This document shows positions 18,319 through 27,125 of a stretch of DNA of 64,000 nucleotides, one piece after another. The first letter of the stretch is position 1, and each line of letters starts with the position of its first letter. The position numbers and the translations under genes are program-made. The stretch lies in the NCBI RefSeq assembly GCF_003815675.1, contig NZ_CP033918.1, positions 3,100,001 to 3,164,000 on the forward strand, in the 5' to 3' direction. The notes beneath the pieces were generated by a model. That model had not been told where the DNA came from. It made no database searches and saw only the letters and a list, made by a program, of their open reading frames with translations. Source of the DNA: Chryseobacterium sp. G0186 (GTDB taxonomy: Bacteria > Bacteroidota > Bacteroidia > Flavobacteriales > Weeksellaceae).

Positions 18319-19320
18319 TTATTTGTCGCTTACAGCAAACCTTGAAATGACTGGATAATGATCTGAAAGACTGACAGAACGGTCTACTACATAGGAAACA
18401 GCTTTTAATGATTTCGAAGAAAAAACGTAATCGATTCTGATCGGAAATTTATAGTCATGAAAGCTCGTTGCACTTCCTCTTCCTGCTGTTAAAAATGCAT
18501 CTTCAAGCCCCTCTGACAAATGATAATATTCATAAGAATTGGGAACTGAATTAAAATCACCGGCAACAATAACCGGATATGGGGAACTTTCAATTGCCTG
18601 CTTGATCAAGTCTACCTGATCCTGATGTTTTTTAAAGGTTGGAATAAGTCTTTTAACAATATCCTTTACTTTTTCCTCGTTGGAGTCTGAGGTTCCATCC
18701 AGTTTAATCATTTTCTTTTCAAACTTAAACGGATAAAGATATACGTCAATAAATCTATAGACCTTCCCTTTTATTTCTACATCAGCTAGAATTCCACAGG
18801 GTAAATCTATACTTTTATCATCGGAGTATATTAAGTTACTATTTAAAATCTTATGTTTTGTCAGGATTGTTAGATTTCCATTTGTAGTAGTTCTATTATA
18901 ATTTTTTAATAACGGATATCCCACTCCTGAATCTTCCTGCAAAAGAATAACATCAGCATTTTGAGGTTTGAGATAACTTTGTATTGCATCTATACCCATA
19001 GTTGCACCCTTAATATTGAAAGAGACAATATTTAGATTGATAGAGCTTTCTTTTTTATCAGAAGAATAATTTACCCACCGTTTTACGGGATTTATAAAAG
19101 CTAATCCTGCAAACATGAATACAAAGGCTCTTTTTTTCCAACTGAAAACCCAGAAAATTATCAATATAATGTAAGAAACAATCAGAATGGGGAAACCCAG
19201 TGAAAGCAGATTAAACCATGGAAATATCTTAGGTGGAACGTATGCGTTCAGTAAAGTACCCAGCAATAAAAACAGGATTCCCAAATGCAGAATCAATAGG
19301 ACAAGTCGGAAAATCTTCAC
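18319..19320 (-). CDS. Endonuclease/exonuclease/phosphatase family protein, tandem paralogue
   Basis: 333 residues starting at GTG. The architecture is the same as in the downstream gene: three N-terminal hydrophobic segments and an EEP domain with IVSFNIKGA, LQEDSG, AGDFNSVPNSYEYYHL near residue 250 and SLSDHYPVISRF at the end. The SVPNSYEYY and SFHDYK blocks are almost identical in the two proteins, indicating gene duplication. It starts nine bases after the rhomboid gene's stop codon, so the two are likely co-transcribed. Confidence 0.85.
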   Translation of the reverse strand: MKIFRLVLLILHLGILFLLLGTLLNAYVPPKIFPWFNLLSLGFPILIVSYIILIIFWVFSWKKRAFVFMFAGLAFINPVKRWVNYSSDKKESSINLNIVSFNIKGATMGIDAIQSYLKPQNADVILLQEDSGVGYPLLKNYNRTTTNGNLTILTKHKILNSNLIYSDDKSIDLPCGILADVEIKGKVYRFIDVYLYPFKFEKKMIKLDGTSDSNEEKVKDIVKRLIPTFKKHQDQVDLIKQAIESSPYPVIVAGDFNSVPNSYEYYHLSEGLEDAFLTAGRGSATSFHDYKFPIRIDYVFSSKSLKAVSYVVDRSVSLSDHYPVISRFAVSDK

Positions 19321-19329
19321 AGAAATAGG

Positions 19330-20058
19330 TTAATTGAATCTATATAAATGTTTTTTCCAGCTTCTTGCTAACAGCCACCCCACCAAGGCTCCTCCTACAT
19401 GGGCCAAGTGAGCAATTCCGCCTCCATTTCCGGAAACTCCAAGATATACAGAAATCACAATAACAATTGGTAACAGATATTTTACTTTTATCGGAACCGG
19501 AATAAACATAATTCCAATTTTTGAATCTGGATATAGCGTTGCAAAAGCTGCTACAACTCCAAAAATAGCCCCGGAAGCACCTACCATAGGAGTAGTTACA
19601 ATATCTTTCAAACTTCCCAACAATTCTTTCTGTTTAAGAACAGCAGCTGCATTTCCACTAAATTCCACACTTGCTCCAGACATATAGGCTCCCACATTAA
19701 ATCCTAACTGTTGTAATTCATTAGAAAGCTGCTGGGCCTCCACAAAATTCCACAAATTAAATAAGAAGAATGCACCCAGACCACTTAAGAAGTATAAAAT
19801 TAAATACTTTTTATCCCCTAATGTTTGTTCCAAAATAGGTCCAAAGCTAAACAGTGTCATCATATTAAATAAAATATGCATAATACTTCCATGCATAAAC
19901 ATATGGGTAATGATCTGCCACGAATGGAAAAAGGGAGAAAAGGGATAGAATCCGGCAAGATAGCCAATAATCTGATTCCCCATTAAAGAGGTAACAATAA
20001 ATACAATAACATTGATAATGATAATATTTCTTGTAATGGGTGGTATATTGTTAAACAT
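19330..20058 (-). CDS. Rhomboid-family intramembrane serine protease
   Basis: 242-residue membrane protein with about six hydrophobic segments. The catalytic serine is in VGASGAIFGVVAAF (near residue 161) and the histidine in HLAHVGGALVGW (near residue 220); HMFMHGSIMHILFNM near residue 50 is the conserved first block. Rhomboids cut transmembrane segments of other proteins. The loop around residues 107-145 (between the second block and the serine) is longer than usual. It lies five bases after mutL and is probably in one operon with it. Confidence 0.92.
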   Translation of the reverse strand: MFNNIPPITRNIIIINVIVFIVTSLMGNQIIGYLAGFYPFSPFFHSWQIITHMFMHGSIMHILFNMMTLFSFGPILEQTLGDKKYLILYFLSGLGAFFLFNLWNFVEAQQLSNELQQLGFNVGAYMSGASVEFSGNAAAVLKQKELLGSLKDIVTTPMVGASGAIFGVVAAFATLYPDSKIGIMFIPVPIKVKYLLPIVIVISVYLGVSGNGGGIAHLAHVGGALVGWLLARSWKKHLYRFN

Positions 20059-20063
20059 ATTTT

Positions 20064-21851
20064 TTAAAATTTGTTTTTAAAATCATTAAACGGAACCTCA
20101 TAGAAACATCGCTTGCCGTCCGGTAAAAACTCCGGAAAGCCTAATGCTGTAAAATCTTTAATGACCTGCTCCGCATCTTTCTTATAAATAAAGTCAAATC
20201 GTGACTTAGACTGCATTTTATTCCATTGGTTATGGTAATACTCCATAAACTCTTTTTCAGTTTTGTATTCCAGAATTTCAAAAAGGTTTTCCAGAAACTT
20301 CATTGCCTGGGTTTCCTTTAACCCTTCAGGAAGAGAATCTATTCTCAAAACACTTTCATGAGCAATTTTCATGTCAAACCCTAGCTCCGGAAGATATTTT
20401 TTAATAGACTGGTATTTTGTTTTCTCTATTTCGTTCATGTGATACTCCAGGGAAAACAGAAGGGCGTGACTGTTTGTATTTGATTTTCTGGTGGATTTGT
20501 TATTTTCAGAAACCAGTAATCTGTGCATTCTTCCAAGATCCAACATTAAGGTCACATCGCCTTTATTGAAAAGCCAATATCCATTAGGAAGCCTCATCAG
20601 GTCTTCATCAAAATCCTCATCTTCAAATAAATTAATTTTTGAGGGCTCTGCAGTAATATTCTGATGATACATTTCTGTAAGGTTCTGAATTTCTTCAGGA
20701 CGCACATTTTGCTCTTCCAAAAATGGGTTATAATCTCTGTCTACAATAATTTCAGGCATTTTAATAATACCACTTCCCCCGCCGTTTCCTTTACTTGGAA
20801 TGGGTTTATTCATCATTTCATACAATTCCGGATCTCTGTCGAAATCAAGGCTTGGAGAAACATTATAAATTCCTAAGGATCTTTTGATTGTAGATCTAAG
20901 GAGGGCAAAGATAAGGTGTTCATCCTCAAATTTCACTTCTGTTTTCTGCGGATGAATATTTACATCTATTTTCTCAGGATCAAGCTCCAGAAAAAGGAAA
21001 AATGAAGGAACATAACTCGGTAAAAGCAGCCCTTCAAAGGCTTCCTGTACTGCTTTATTGAAATAGGGACTCTTGAAATATCTTCCGTTGACAAAAAGGA
21101 ACTGCTCTCCTCTGGATTTTTTGGCTCCTTCAGGTTTAGCAACAAACCCATGAAGCTTACACCAAATAATATCTTCTTTGATAGGAATCAGAAGCGGCTG
21201 TAGTTTTCTGCCGAAAATATCTACGATACGCTGCATCTGGCTTCCCTTTCTCAGCCTAAAAACAGCTTCATCATCATGAAATAGGGAAAACTCAAGCCCT
21301 TCATGTGCTAATGCCACACGTTGAAACTCATCAATGACATGTCTGAATTCAATATTATTATTTTTCAGGAATTTTCTTCTCGCAGGAACGTTATAGAAAA
21401 GGTTTTTTACCAAAAAGTTTGACCCCTCCGCTGTCTGAACGGGATCCTGAAACTGGAAAACTCCTCCTTCAATATAAATGTTGGTGCCAATAGAGGCATC
21501 TGTCTGTTTTGTTCTCAGCTCGACCTGTGAAACTGCTGCAATGGAAGCTAATGCCTCTCCACGGAATCCCTTGGTTGCAATTTTAAAGATATCTTCTGTT
21601 CCTCGAATCTTGGACGTTGCATGTCTTTCAAACGCCAGCCTGGCATCTGTTTCAGACATTCCTTTTCCGTCGTCCACTACCTGTATGAGGTTTTTTCCGG
21701 CATCCCTAACAATCAATTCAATTTTTGTTGCATCTGCATCTATAGCATTTTCCAAAAGTTCCTTCACGATGGATGCAGGTCTCTGCACCACCTCTCCTGC
21801 CGCTATTTGGTTGGCTACATGATCCGGTAAAAGCTGAATAATATCTGACAT
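20064..21851 (-). CDS. mutL: DNA mismatch repair protein MutL
   Basis: 595 residues from the ATG at 21851; a TTG five codons upstream is less likely because family members begin MSDIIQLLP. The N-terminal GHKL ATPase has IAAGEVVQRPASIVKEL...NAIDA, DDGKGM, RHATSK and GFRGEALASIAAV. The C-terminal endonuclease motif DQHA(x2)E(x4)E is degraded: the aligned stretch from Asp438 reads DLGRMHRLLVSE, keeping the first Asp and last Glu but losing the His and first Glu. The C-terminal CPHGRP-type motif is also not recognisable. It may lack nicking activity, like the E. coli protein, or use other residues. Confidence 0.93.
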   Translation of the reverse strand: MSDIIQLLPDHVANQIAAGEVVQRPASIVKELLENAIDADATKIELIVRDAGKNLIQVVDDGKGMSETDARLAFERHATSKIRGTEDIFKIATKGFRGEALASIAAVSQVELRTKQTDASIGTNIYIEGGVFQFQDPVQTAEGSNFLVKNLFYNVPARRKFLKNNNIEFRHVIDEFQRVALAHEGLEFSLFHDDEAVFRLRKGSQMQRIVDIFGRKLQPLLIPIKEDIIWCKLHGFVAKPEGAKKSRGEQFLFVNGRYFKSPYFNKAVQEAFEGLLLPSYVPSFFLFLELDPEKIDVNIHPQKTEVKFEDEHLIFALLRSTIKRSLGIYNVSPSLDFDRDPELYEMMNKPIPSKGNGGGSGIIKMPEIIVDRDYNPFLEEQNVRPEEIQNLTEMYHQNITAEPSKINLFEDEDFDEDLMRLPNGYWLFNKGDVTLMLDLGRMHRLLVSENNKSTRKSNTNSHALLFSLEYHMNEIEKTKYQSIKKYLPELGFDMKIAHESVLRIDSLPEGLKETQAMKFLENLFEILEYKTEKEFMEYYHNQWNKMQSKSRFDFIYKKDAEQVIKDFTALGFPEFLPDGKRCFYEVPFNDFKNKF

Positions 21852-22000
21852 AAAAACGTAAATCAACTTACAAAAATAGTCAATGAAAATGGGAATTAAA
21901 ACATTAAAAACGGGAATTAATATTTAATTATCAACATTTCAACAATGCAGCTTTTTACAAATTCTGTTCCAAACCAATTATTACTGCAGTTTTTAAAAAA

Positions 22001-22040
22001 AATCAACCCCCTATTGTTTTATACTAATAGAGGATTGATT
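22001..22040 (-). terminator. Terminator after the DUF1275 gene
   Basis: Read on the minus strand, a 15-base stem with two G-U pairs (AATCAATCCTCTATT against AATAGGGGGTTGATT) is followed by eight T. It is 50 bases beyond the DUF1275 stop codon. Confidence 0.85.
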
Positions 22041-22091
22041 AACAGCTAGTTTATACAAAAAATAATAGTGAAATTTATCTTCACTCGATAT

Positions 22092-22919
22092 TTAGTCTTC
22101 AAAAACAAGTTTTCTCTTGTTCTCTTTTTTAGGGATTCCATGGATTTTTTCATACAGATAGGCCACAAGGGTGGGCTTTTTGTAAATCCTGCTATACCTA
22201 TATTTTGTGTTAAAATGTCGTACATGAATTTTATAGGCATCATACCCGATAACAATCAGAAGACATATACTTATGACGTAGAATACTCTAAATTCCAAAT
22301 AATAGTAGGTTAATCCTGAGAAAACAGCACCCAAAACATAGGCAACCATAATACTCAGCAATAGTTTAGCTCTTCCTATCAATTCTGCGTTTTTTCTATA
22401 TTTTTTTTGAGTAAACATAGAAACAAGGATCCCCAGGTCGGTCGTGGTTCCGGTAAGGTGGGTTGTTTTAACAGAGAAGTTTGAGATACTGGCCGTTAAG
22501 CCATTCTGCAACCCCGTAGCAAACAGCATTAGAGCTACCAAATATTCTGTTTCTTCCAATGTTTTCTGGTAGTAAAACTGTCCATATACTCCCACAAAGA
22601 GCAGACATATTATTTCCAGAACAATCGGCATGGAGTGGGCAAAATATTTACTTTTCTTATTAAAATTGATGACAATAAAATTGGATAGAAAGCTTCCGAA
22701 GAAGAACAAAAATATCCACCCTCCAACTACAGCCACCTGTGTCCAGTTCCCTTTACTGATTTCTGCTGCTAAAATAGCGTAGTGACCAGTTACATTGGAC
22801 GTAAAAGAGAGAAAAATAAGTAGGGATGCTATATTTATAGTACCTGCCGTAAAAGCAGTCAGCGTCCCCAATCTGATATTATCCCCCAGTGTCCTGCTGT
22901 TACTATAATTTCTTAACAT
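22092..22919 (-). CDS. DUF1275 (YoaK-like) membrane protein
   Basis: 275-residue membrane protein of the DUF1275/YoaK family, with about six hydrophobic segments. The family hallmark is the AGTINIASLLIF...TSNVTGHYAILA block in the first 50 residues and LQNGLTASISNFSVKTTHLTGTTTDLG near residue 138. The function is not known. The last 40 residues form a basic cytoplasmic tail. It lies 31 bases downstream of the Usp-like gene and is probably co-transcribed with it. Confidence 0.85.
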   Translation of the reverse strand: MLRNYSNSRTLGDNIRLGTLTAFTAGTINIASLLIFLSFTSNVTGHYAILAAEISKGNWTQVAVVGGWIFLFFFGSFLSNFIVINFNKKSKYFAHSMPIVLEIICLLFVGVYGQFYYQKTLEETEYLVALMLFATGLQNGLTASISNFSVKTTHLTGTTTDLGILVSMFTQKKYRKNAELIGRAKLLLSIMVAYVLGAVFSGLTYYYLEFRVFYVISICLLIVIGYDAYKIHVRHFNTKYRYSRIYKKPTLVAYLYEKIHGIPKKENKRKLVFED

Positions 22920-22950
22920 TTTTTGTTTCTTTAAATTGTGTTAGTGTTTT

Positions 22951-23445
22951 TTAGGCCTCAACAAAGATCTCAGCCAGTCTTCCTCTTTCCGGAAGTCTTT
23001 CTCTGATCTCAACAGCTATTTCCTGAGATTGCAGATCTTTGCATTTTTTGATGTATGGAGTAAGATCAAACTTACCCTTACCTTTACTTTTAATGGATGA
23101 AGAATAGTAAGCCTCCTCAATATTTTCAGCTTTCACATACTGGTTGAATGTTCTCTGGAAATTTCCTGTGAAGACATCACAAATGATTTTATTAACCAGA
23201 TGAGGATATTTATTCTTGATAATTCCATAGGCGTCGCAGAATTCTTCGGGTCTTATCTTGTTAAAAACCGTTGTCTTGGTATTGAACAAAAGGTCTCTGA
23301 TAGAATCTCCTGAATCATATCCTGACGTCAAAAGAATATTGTATTGGTTTGGATCTTCAGATCTATCTTTTTCCTTTAATACTTTTTTCAATATGTTTAA
23401 TGACTCAAGAGAGTAATCTGTAGCAATTAAAATTGTTTTAGCCAT
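22951..23445 (-). CDS. Hypothetical protein with Usp-like N-terminus
   Basis: 164 residues. The start, KTILIATDYSLESLNILKKVL, looks like the first strand and helix of universal stress (UspA) proteins. The ATP-binding G-x2-G-x9-G motif of that family is not visible further on, so the match is only partial. No other domain is recognised. A TAGTTTTG -7 element is present on the minus strand at 23487-23494, about 40 bases ahead of the start. Confidence 0.6.
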   Translation of the reverse strand: MAKTILIATDYSLESLNILKKVLKEKDRSEDPNQYNILLTSGYDSGDSIRDLLFNTKTTVFNKIRPEEFCDAYGIIKNKYPHLVNKIICDVFTGNFQRTFNQYVKAENIEEAYYSSSIKSKGKGKFDLTPYIKKCKDLQSQEIAVEIRERLPERGRLAEIFVEA

Positions 23446-23798
23446 GTTCTTATTATTTTGTTTTGTGTTGATCTTTTTTGATGATACAAAACTATAGTGG
23501 CCAAATTAGAAGATCTTTGGAATGGAATTAAAATGTGATTAACGAGATTAAAATGAGATTAGAAAATTGTTAAAGCAAGTTAATATGAAAGAAGAAAAGA
23601 TGAGTAAAACAGCAAATTGGAGCAATGTGAAATGAATCGATTTTCCTTGTGAAAGCCGATCTATACATATTCTACGGTGAATTTATTCTTTAGATTTGAA
23701 GATTAAAACGAGACTCTTACATACAAAAAGAGAAAGAAAACTGAATAATCGACCTCAACAAACTATTTGCAAAATCGTTTTACCAATATCCTTTGCCT
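23446..23798. other. 353-base intergenic region
   Basis: Lies between the histidine kinase stop codon and the Usp-like start. It holds the -7 element TAGTTTTG of the Usp-like gene (minus strand, 23487-23494) near its left end. The rest is AT-rich without a long frame or a recognisable terminator. Confidence 0.5.
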
Positions 23799-25202
23799 TT
23801 AAGCGTTTTCTCTCTGTGTACTATAGAAGTTGGGAAAACGCATCTGTACAGTGGTTCCCTGATTTTCATGTGAACTTACGATCAATTCTCCATGGTGCAT
23901 CCTTACGATATTTCTTGCCAATGGAAGCCCAATTCCATAACCTTCGTAATTTTTTGTATTGGAAGCCCTAAAGAACGGGTCATAGATTTTATTCATTTCC
24001 TCTTGAGGAATTCCGATTCCGTTGTCTTTTACAATAATGTAAACATCAGTATCTGTTGCACCCAGGGAAACTTTTACCTGCTGGAAATTAGAATATTTAC
24101 AGCCATTACTAATAATATTGGCTACGGCAAGGTGTAAAAGCTGTTCATTCCCTTGCACTTTCAGTTTTTTAGGATTGTCTGGAAGCATGCTGATATCCAG
24201 ATAAATATTATTTCTGGAATCAATTCTTCTCAGGGTTTCAATAACATCCCAAAGTAACTGATCAATCCTTACCTTATCCATTTTCTGGATCTTCCCATCA
24301 AACCCGGTTTGGGCAATCATTAATAAGGCTTTGATTTTCTTGTCAAGTTTTTCTGCTTCATCCAGAATGATTTCCAGGGTTTCCTTATACTCTTCAGGTG
24401 TTCTGCTTATTGAAAGAGCAACATCAGCCTCTCCCATGATGGAAGTTAATGGCGTTCTCAGCTCATGAGAAACATTTCCAATCAGATGGTTTTGCGTTTC
24501 AAAAGAGGTCTCTATTCGGTTAAGCATTCCATTAAAGGTATCCACAAGCTCGTTCAGTTCTCTGTTATCCGGTTGTGGTTCTAATCGGAGGTGAAGATTT
24601 TCCGAACTAATTTCCTTTACCTTTCCGGTAATTTTTAAAATAGGTCTGAAAAGAGTCTTTGATAGATAAAAAGAGAATATCATACTGAAGAACAGCGAAA
24701 GAACAATACAGGTAAGTAACGTTCTTTTTAAAAACCCAAGATAATAGATTACATAATGGTTTTTGGCGGAAGCAATGGCAATATAATCTTTATCATCATA
24801 CTTAAAACTCTGTCCAATATAATAGAATTCTTTATCGTTGTAGTTATCTTCTCCTTTTTTAATGATGTTTTTGAAAAAATAATCCGGGATATGAACCTCC
24901 TGGGATATTTTCTTGAAATTGGAATCTGTAGGAACCGCAAAGACATAATCTTTTTCCATGGGAAGCTCCTCATCATTCAGGCTATTCAAAATATAATTTT
25001 CAGGAAGATCAAGATGGTCTTTACTCTTTTCGATCTGAACAATGGTCGTGGTACGAATCTTTAATAACTCATAAAACCTCTGATGTGAAAAATTAACGAT
25101 TGAAAAATAAACCAACCCACTGAACAACAGAATAATGGCGGTAAAAACCAACATTAAAAGCACCATCGTCTTGGTCTGATTTGTAATCACTCTATTAAAC
25201 AT
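23799..25202 (-). CDS. Sensor histidine kinase
   Basis: 467-residue membrane kinase. An N-terminal membrane segment (about residues 12-33), a periplasmic part of about 125 residues and a second segment near 165-185 lead to a HAMP linker. Then come the dimerisation domain with VSHELRTPLTSIMGE (phospho-acceptor His near residue 250) and the ATPase domain with IISNGCKYS (N box), VKDNGIGIPQEEM (G1) and GYGIGLPLARNI (G2). It overlaps no gene and lies three bases after its partner response regulator. The signal is unknown. Confidence 0.93.
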   Translation of the reverse strand: MFNRVITNQTKTMVLLMLVFTAIILLFSGLVYFSIVNFSHQRFYELLKIRTTTIVQIEKSKDHLDLPENYILNSLNDEELPMEKDYVFAVPTDSNFKKISQEVHIPDYFFKNIIKKGEDNYNDKEFYYIGQSFKYDDKDYIAIASAKNHYVIYYLGFLKRTLLTCIVLSLFFSMIFSFYLSKTLFRPILKITGKVKEISSENLHLRLEPQPDNRELNELVDTFNGMLNRIETSFETQNHLIGNVSHELRTPLTSIMGEADVALSISRTPEEYKETLEIILDEAEKLDKKIKALLMIAQTGFDGKIQKMDKVRIDQLLWDVIETLRRIDSRNNIYLDISMLPDNPKKLKVQGNEQLLHLAVANIISNGCKYSNFQQVKVSLGATDTDVYIIVKDNGIGIPQEEMNKIYDPFFRASNTKNYEGYGIGLPLARNIVRMHHGELIVSSHENQGTTVQMRFPNFYSTQRENA

Positions 25203-25205
25203 CTA

Positions 25206-25913
25206 TTAATTTTTTTTAAGAACGTAACCCATTCCTATTACAGTATGAATCAATTTATTATCGTCCTGGCTATCCAGTTTTTTCCTCAAATAATTCACAT
25301 AAACATCAACCACATTGGTTCCCAGTTCATAGTTCACTCCCCAAACAGCATCCAGAATCTCTGCTCTGGAAATCACTTTTTCAGGATTATTGAGAAAGTA
25401 CAGCAAAAGTTTATATTCCGTAGAGGTAAGGGTAATATCCTCTCCACCACGGGTGACTTTTTTAGTATAGTCATTTACTCTTAGATCAGAAAACTGAAAT
25501 ACATATTCATTATCCGGCTCTGGTTCAATGGTTTCCTGTGGTGCATTATTGTGACTTCGCCTCAAAAGAGACTTTACACGGGCTACCAATTCAATAAATT
25601 TGAAAGGTTTTACCAGGTAATCATCTCCTCCACTTTCCAATCCGAGAACAATATTTTCAGAAGTTCCCAATGCCGTTAAAAATAAGATGGGAACACTTGT
25701 ATTGGTTTTCCTGATCTCCTTACAGACATCCAACCCATTCATTTCAGGAAGCATAATGTCTAAAATTACCAAATCGAAGTCGTTGGCCTGTACCAATTGT
25801 ACACCGGTACGCCCATCAAACGCAACAGAAATTTCATATCCGTTTTCCTGAAGCCCTTTTTTAATAAAAGAAACTACACTGGTTTCGTCTTCAATAAGAA
25901 TAATTTTTTTCAT
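25206..25913 (-). CDS. OmpR/PhoB-family response regulator
   Basis: 235 residues: a receiver domain with the phospho-acceptor in LVILDIMLPEMNGLD (Asp near residue 53), Thr in LFLTALG and Lys in YLVKPFKF, then a winged-helix DNA-binding domain (LTSTEYKLLLYFLNN...VDVYVNYLRKKL). Cognate partner of the adjacent histidine kinase. A TATTTTTG -7 element lies on the minus strand at 25935-25942, about 20 bases before the start. Confidence 0.95.
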   Translation of the reverse strand: MKKIILIEDETSVVSFIKKGLQENGYEISVAFDGRTGVQLVQANDFDLVILDIMLPEMNGLDVCKEIRKTNTSVPILFLTALGTSENIVLGLESGGDDYLVKPFKFIELVARVKSLLRRSHNNAPQETIEPEPDNEYVFQFSDLRVNDYTKKVTRGGEDITLTSTEYKLLLYFLNNPEKVISRAEILDAVWGVNYELGTNVVDVYVNYLRKKLDSQDDNKLIHTVIGMGYVLKKN

Positions 25914-26130
25914 GAATTGAAATAAGGAGTTTTACAAAAATAAGGAAATTTTATGGGGGAAAAAAGGTAAAGGAAACTGAGGGTATAGAGGAAGCTGAGA
26001 AAACGAATAAATGAAAAGCTACAATTGCTTATTTGTTCTTTTGCATTATTTGTATTTCTAATAATTTAACTCCAACAATAATTTTCAATGAATTGATTCC
26101 CTCCATCATACAACCTATATAGAATAATAC

Positions 26131-26138
26131 TACCTTTG
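26131..26138 (+). promoter_or_regulatory. -7 element of the XRE-cupin gene
   Basis: TACCTTTG matches TAnnTTTG, 46 bases before the start codon; no clear -33 TTG at the right distance. Confidence 0.45.
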
Positions 26139-26184
26139 TCTTTCATATAATGATGACAATAATTTAGGTTAAATTGAATACGGC

Positions 26185-26754
26185 ATGAATGATTTTTTAA
26201 TAGGTATCGGAAAGAGATTAAAGGATATTAGAAAAAAGAATAATTTAACCATTAATGACCTGGCCTTCAAGGCCAATGTAAGCAACGGACTTGTTTCCCG
26301 GATAGAGAACGGAAGAACCATTCCTTCTCTTCCTGTATTACTTGATCTTATTCAATCTCTGGAAATTGATGCCAGCTATTTCTTTGAAGGCGTGGAAAAA
26401 AAATCCAATGCAAAGTTTATTTATGTTCCTAAGGAAAGCCAGCAGGTTATAGAAAAGGAAGTGGAAGCTGAAGGGTTTAAATACATGCACATCTTCAGCA
26501 AAAGTCTTCATTCGCTAGGATTTGAAGCAGTATTGCTTACCCTTGAACCCAATTCCAAAAGAGAAAAGGTAATCACGGATGCCTGGGAATTTAAATACAT
26601 TCTTAAAGGTGAGGTAAAATACATCATTGATAATGAGGAAATTATATTAAAAGAGGGAGATTCTTTATATTTTAACGGAAAGTTTCCGCACGTTCCTGTG
26701 AGTATAAGCAATGAAAGCTGTGTAATGCTTGTCCTTTATTTCTATACTGCATAG
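26185..26754 (+). CDS. XRE-family transcriptional regulator with cupin domain
   Basis: 189 residues: a helix-turn-helix of the XRE type at residues 9-65 (LKDIRKKNNLTINDLAFKANVSNGLVSRIENGR) and a C-terminal cupin-2 barrel from about 110 (FEAVLLTLEPNSKREK...FKYILKGEVKYII...LKEGDSLYFNGKFPHVPVS). XRE-cupin proteins usually control small-molecule catabolism and bind the effector in the cupin. It precedes the aminophosphonate operon in the same orientation, and a 21-base palindrome lies 67 bases after its stop codon, so it is the best candidate regulator of that locus. This last step is inference. Confidence 0.9.
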   Translation: MNDFLIGIGKRLKDIRKKNNLTINDLAFKANVSNGLVSRIENGRTIPSLPVLLDLIQSLEIDASYFFEGVEKKSNAKFIYVPKESQQVIEKEVEAEGFKYMHIFSKSLHSLGFEAVLLTLEPNSKREKVITDAWEFKYILKGEVKYIIDNEEIILKEGDSLYFNGKFPHVPVSISNESCVMLVLYFYTA

Positions 26755-27125
26755 ATTTTATATAAAAATCCATTTATTTTTCAACGCAAAAGGGATAATT
26801 TTTATTCCATATCTTTCAAAAAAGTTTACTATTTGTAAACTTATGCTTTTTGAATTAGAAGTAAAATGAACGCTATGTTAATTGAAAACGTCTCTTTTAC
26901 AGAAAAGATCTAATAAAGAGCATCTTATTAATACATGTCTATAAATCCCTTAAATAAAGGGTTTCTTGATAGCAAACTTCTTTTTCTTTTTACTTTTTTA
27001 ATGAATTTAAGAGTAAGATATGAGTAACAAATCACCAGGATTTGTTAAACAATACTTAATACAAAATATTTATATATATTAAAATTATTAGCGTGATTTG
27101 CATAAAAAATTTAATATATGTAAAA
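26755..27125. other. 371-base regulatory region before the TonB receptor gene
   Basis: Contains the perfect palindrome at 26822-26842. A weak hairpin (CCCTT-AAATA-AAGGG) lies around 26946-26960. Nothing else is recognisable; if transcription starts near the palindrome the leader would be about 280 bases long. Confidence 0.5.
26822..26842. promoter_or_regulatory. Operator-like palindrome, copy 1
   Basis: Perfect 8-base inverted repeat AAGTTTAC-TATTT-GTAAACTT. The same core occurs twice in front of the secreted phosphatase gene at 33345. It lies between the XRE-cupin gene and the TonB-receptor operon. Confidence 0.7.
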
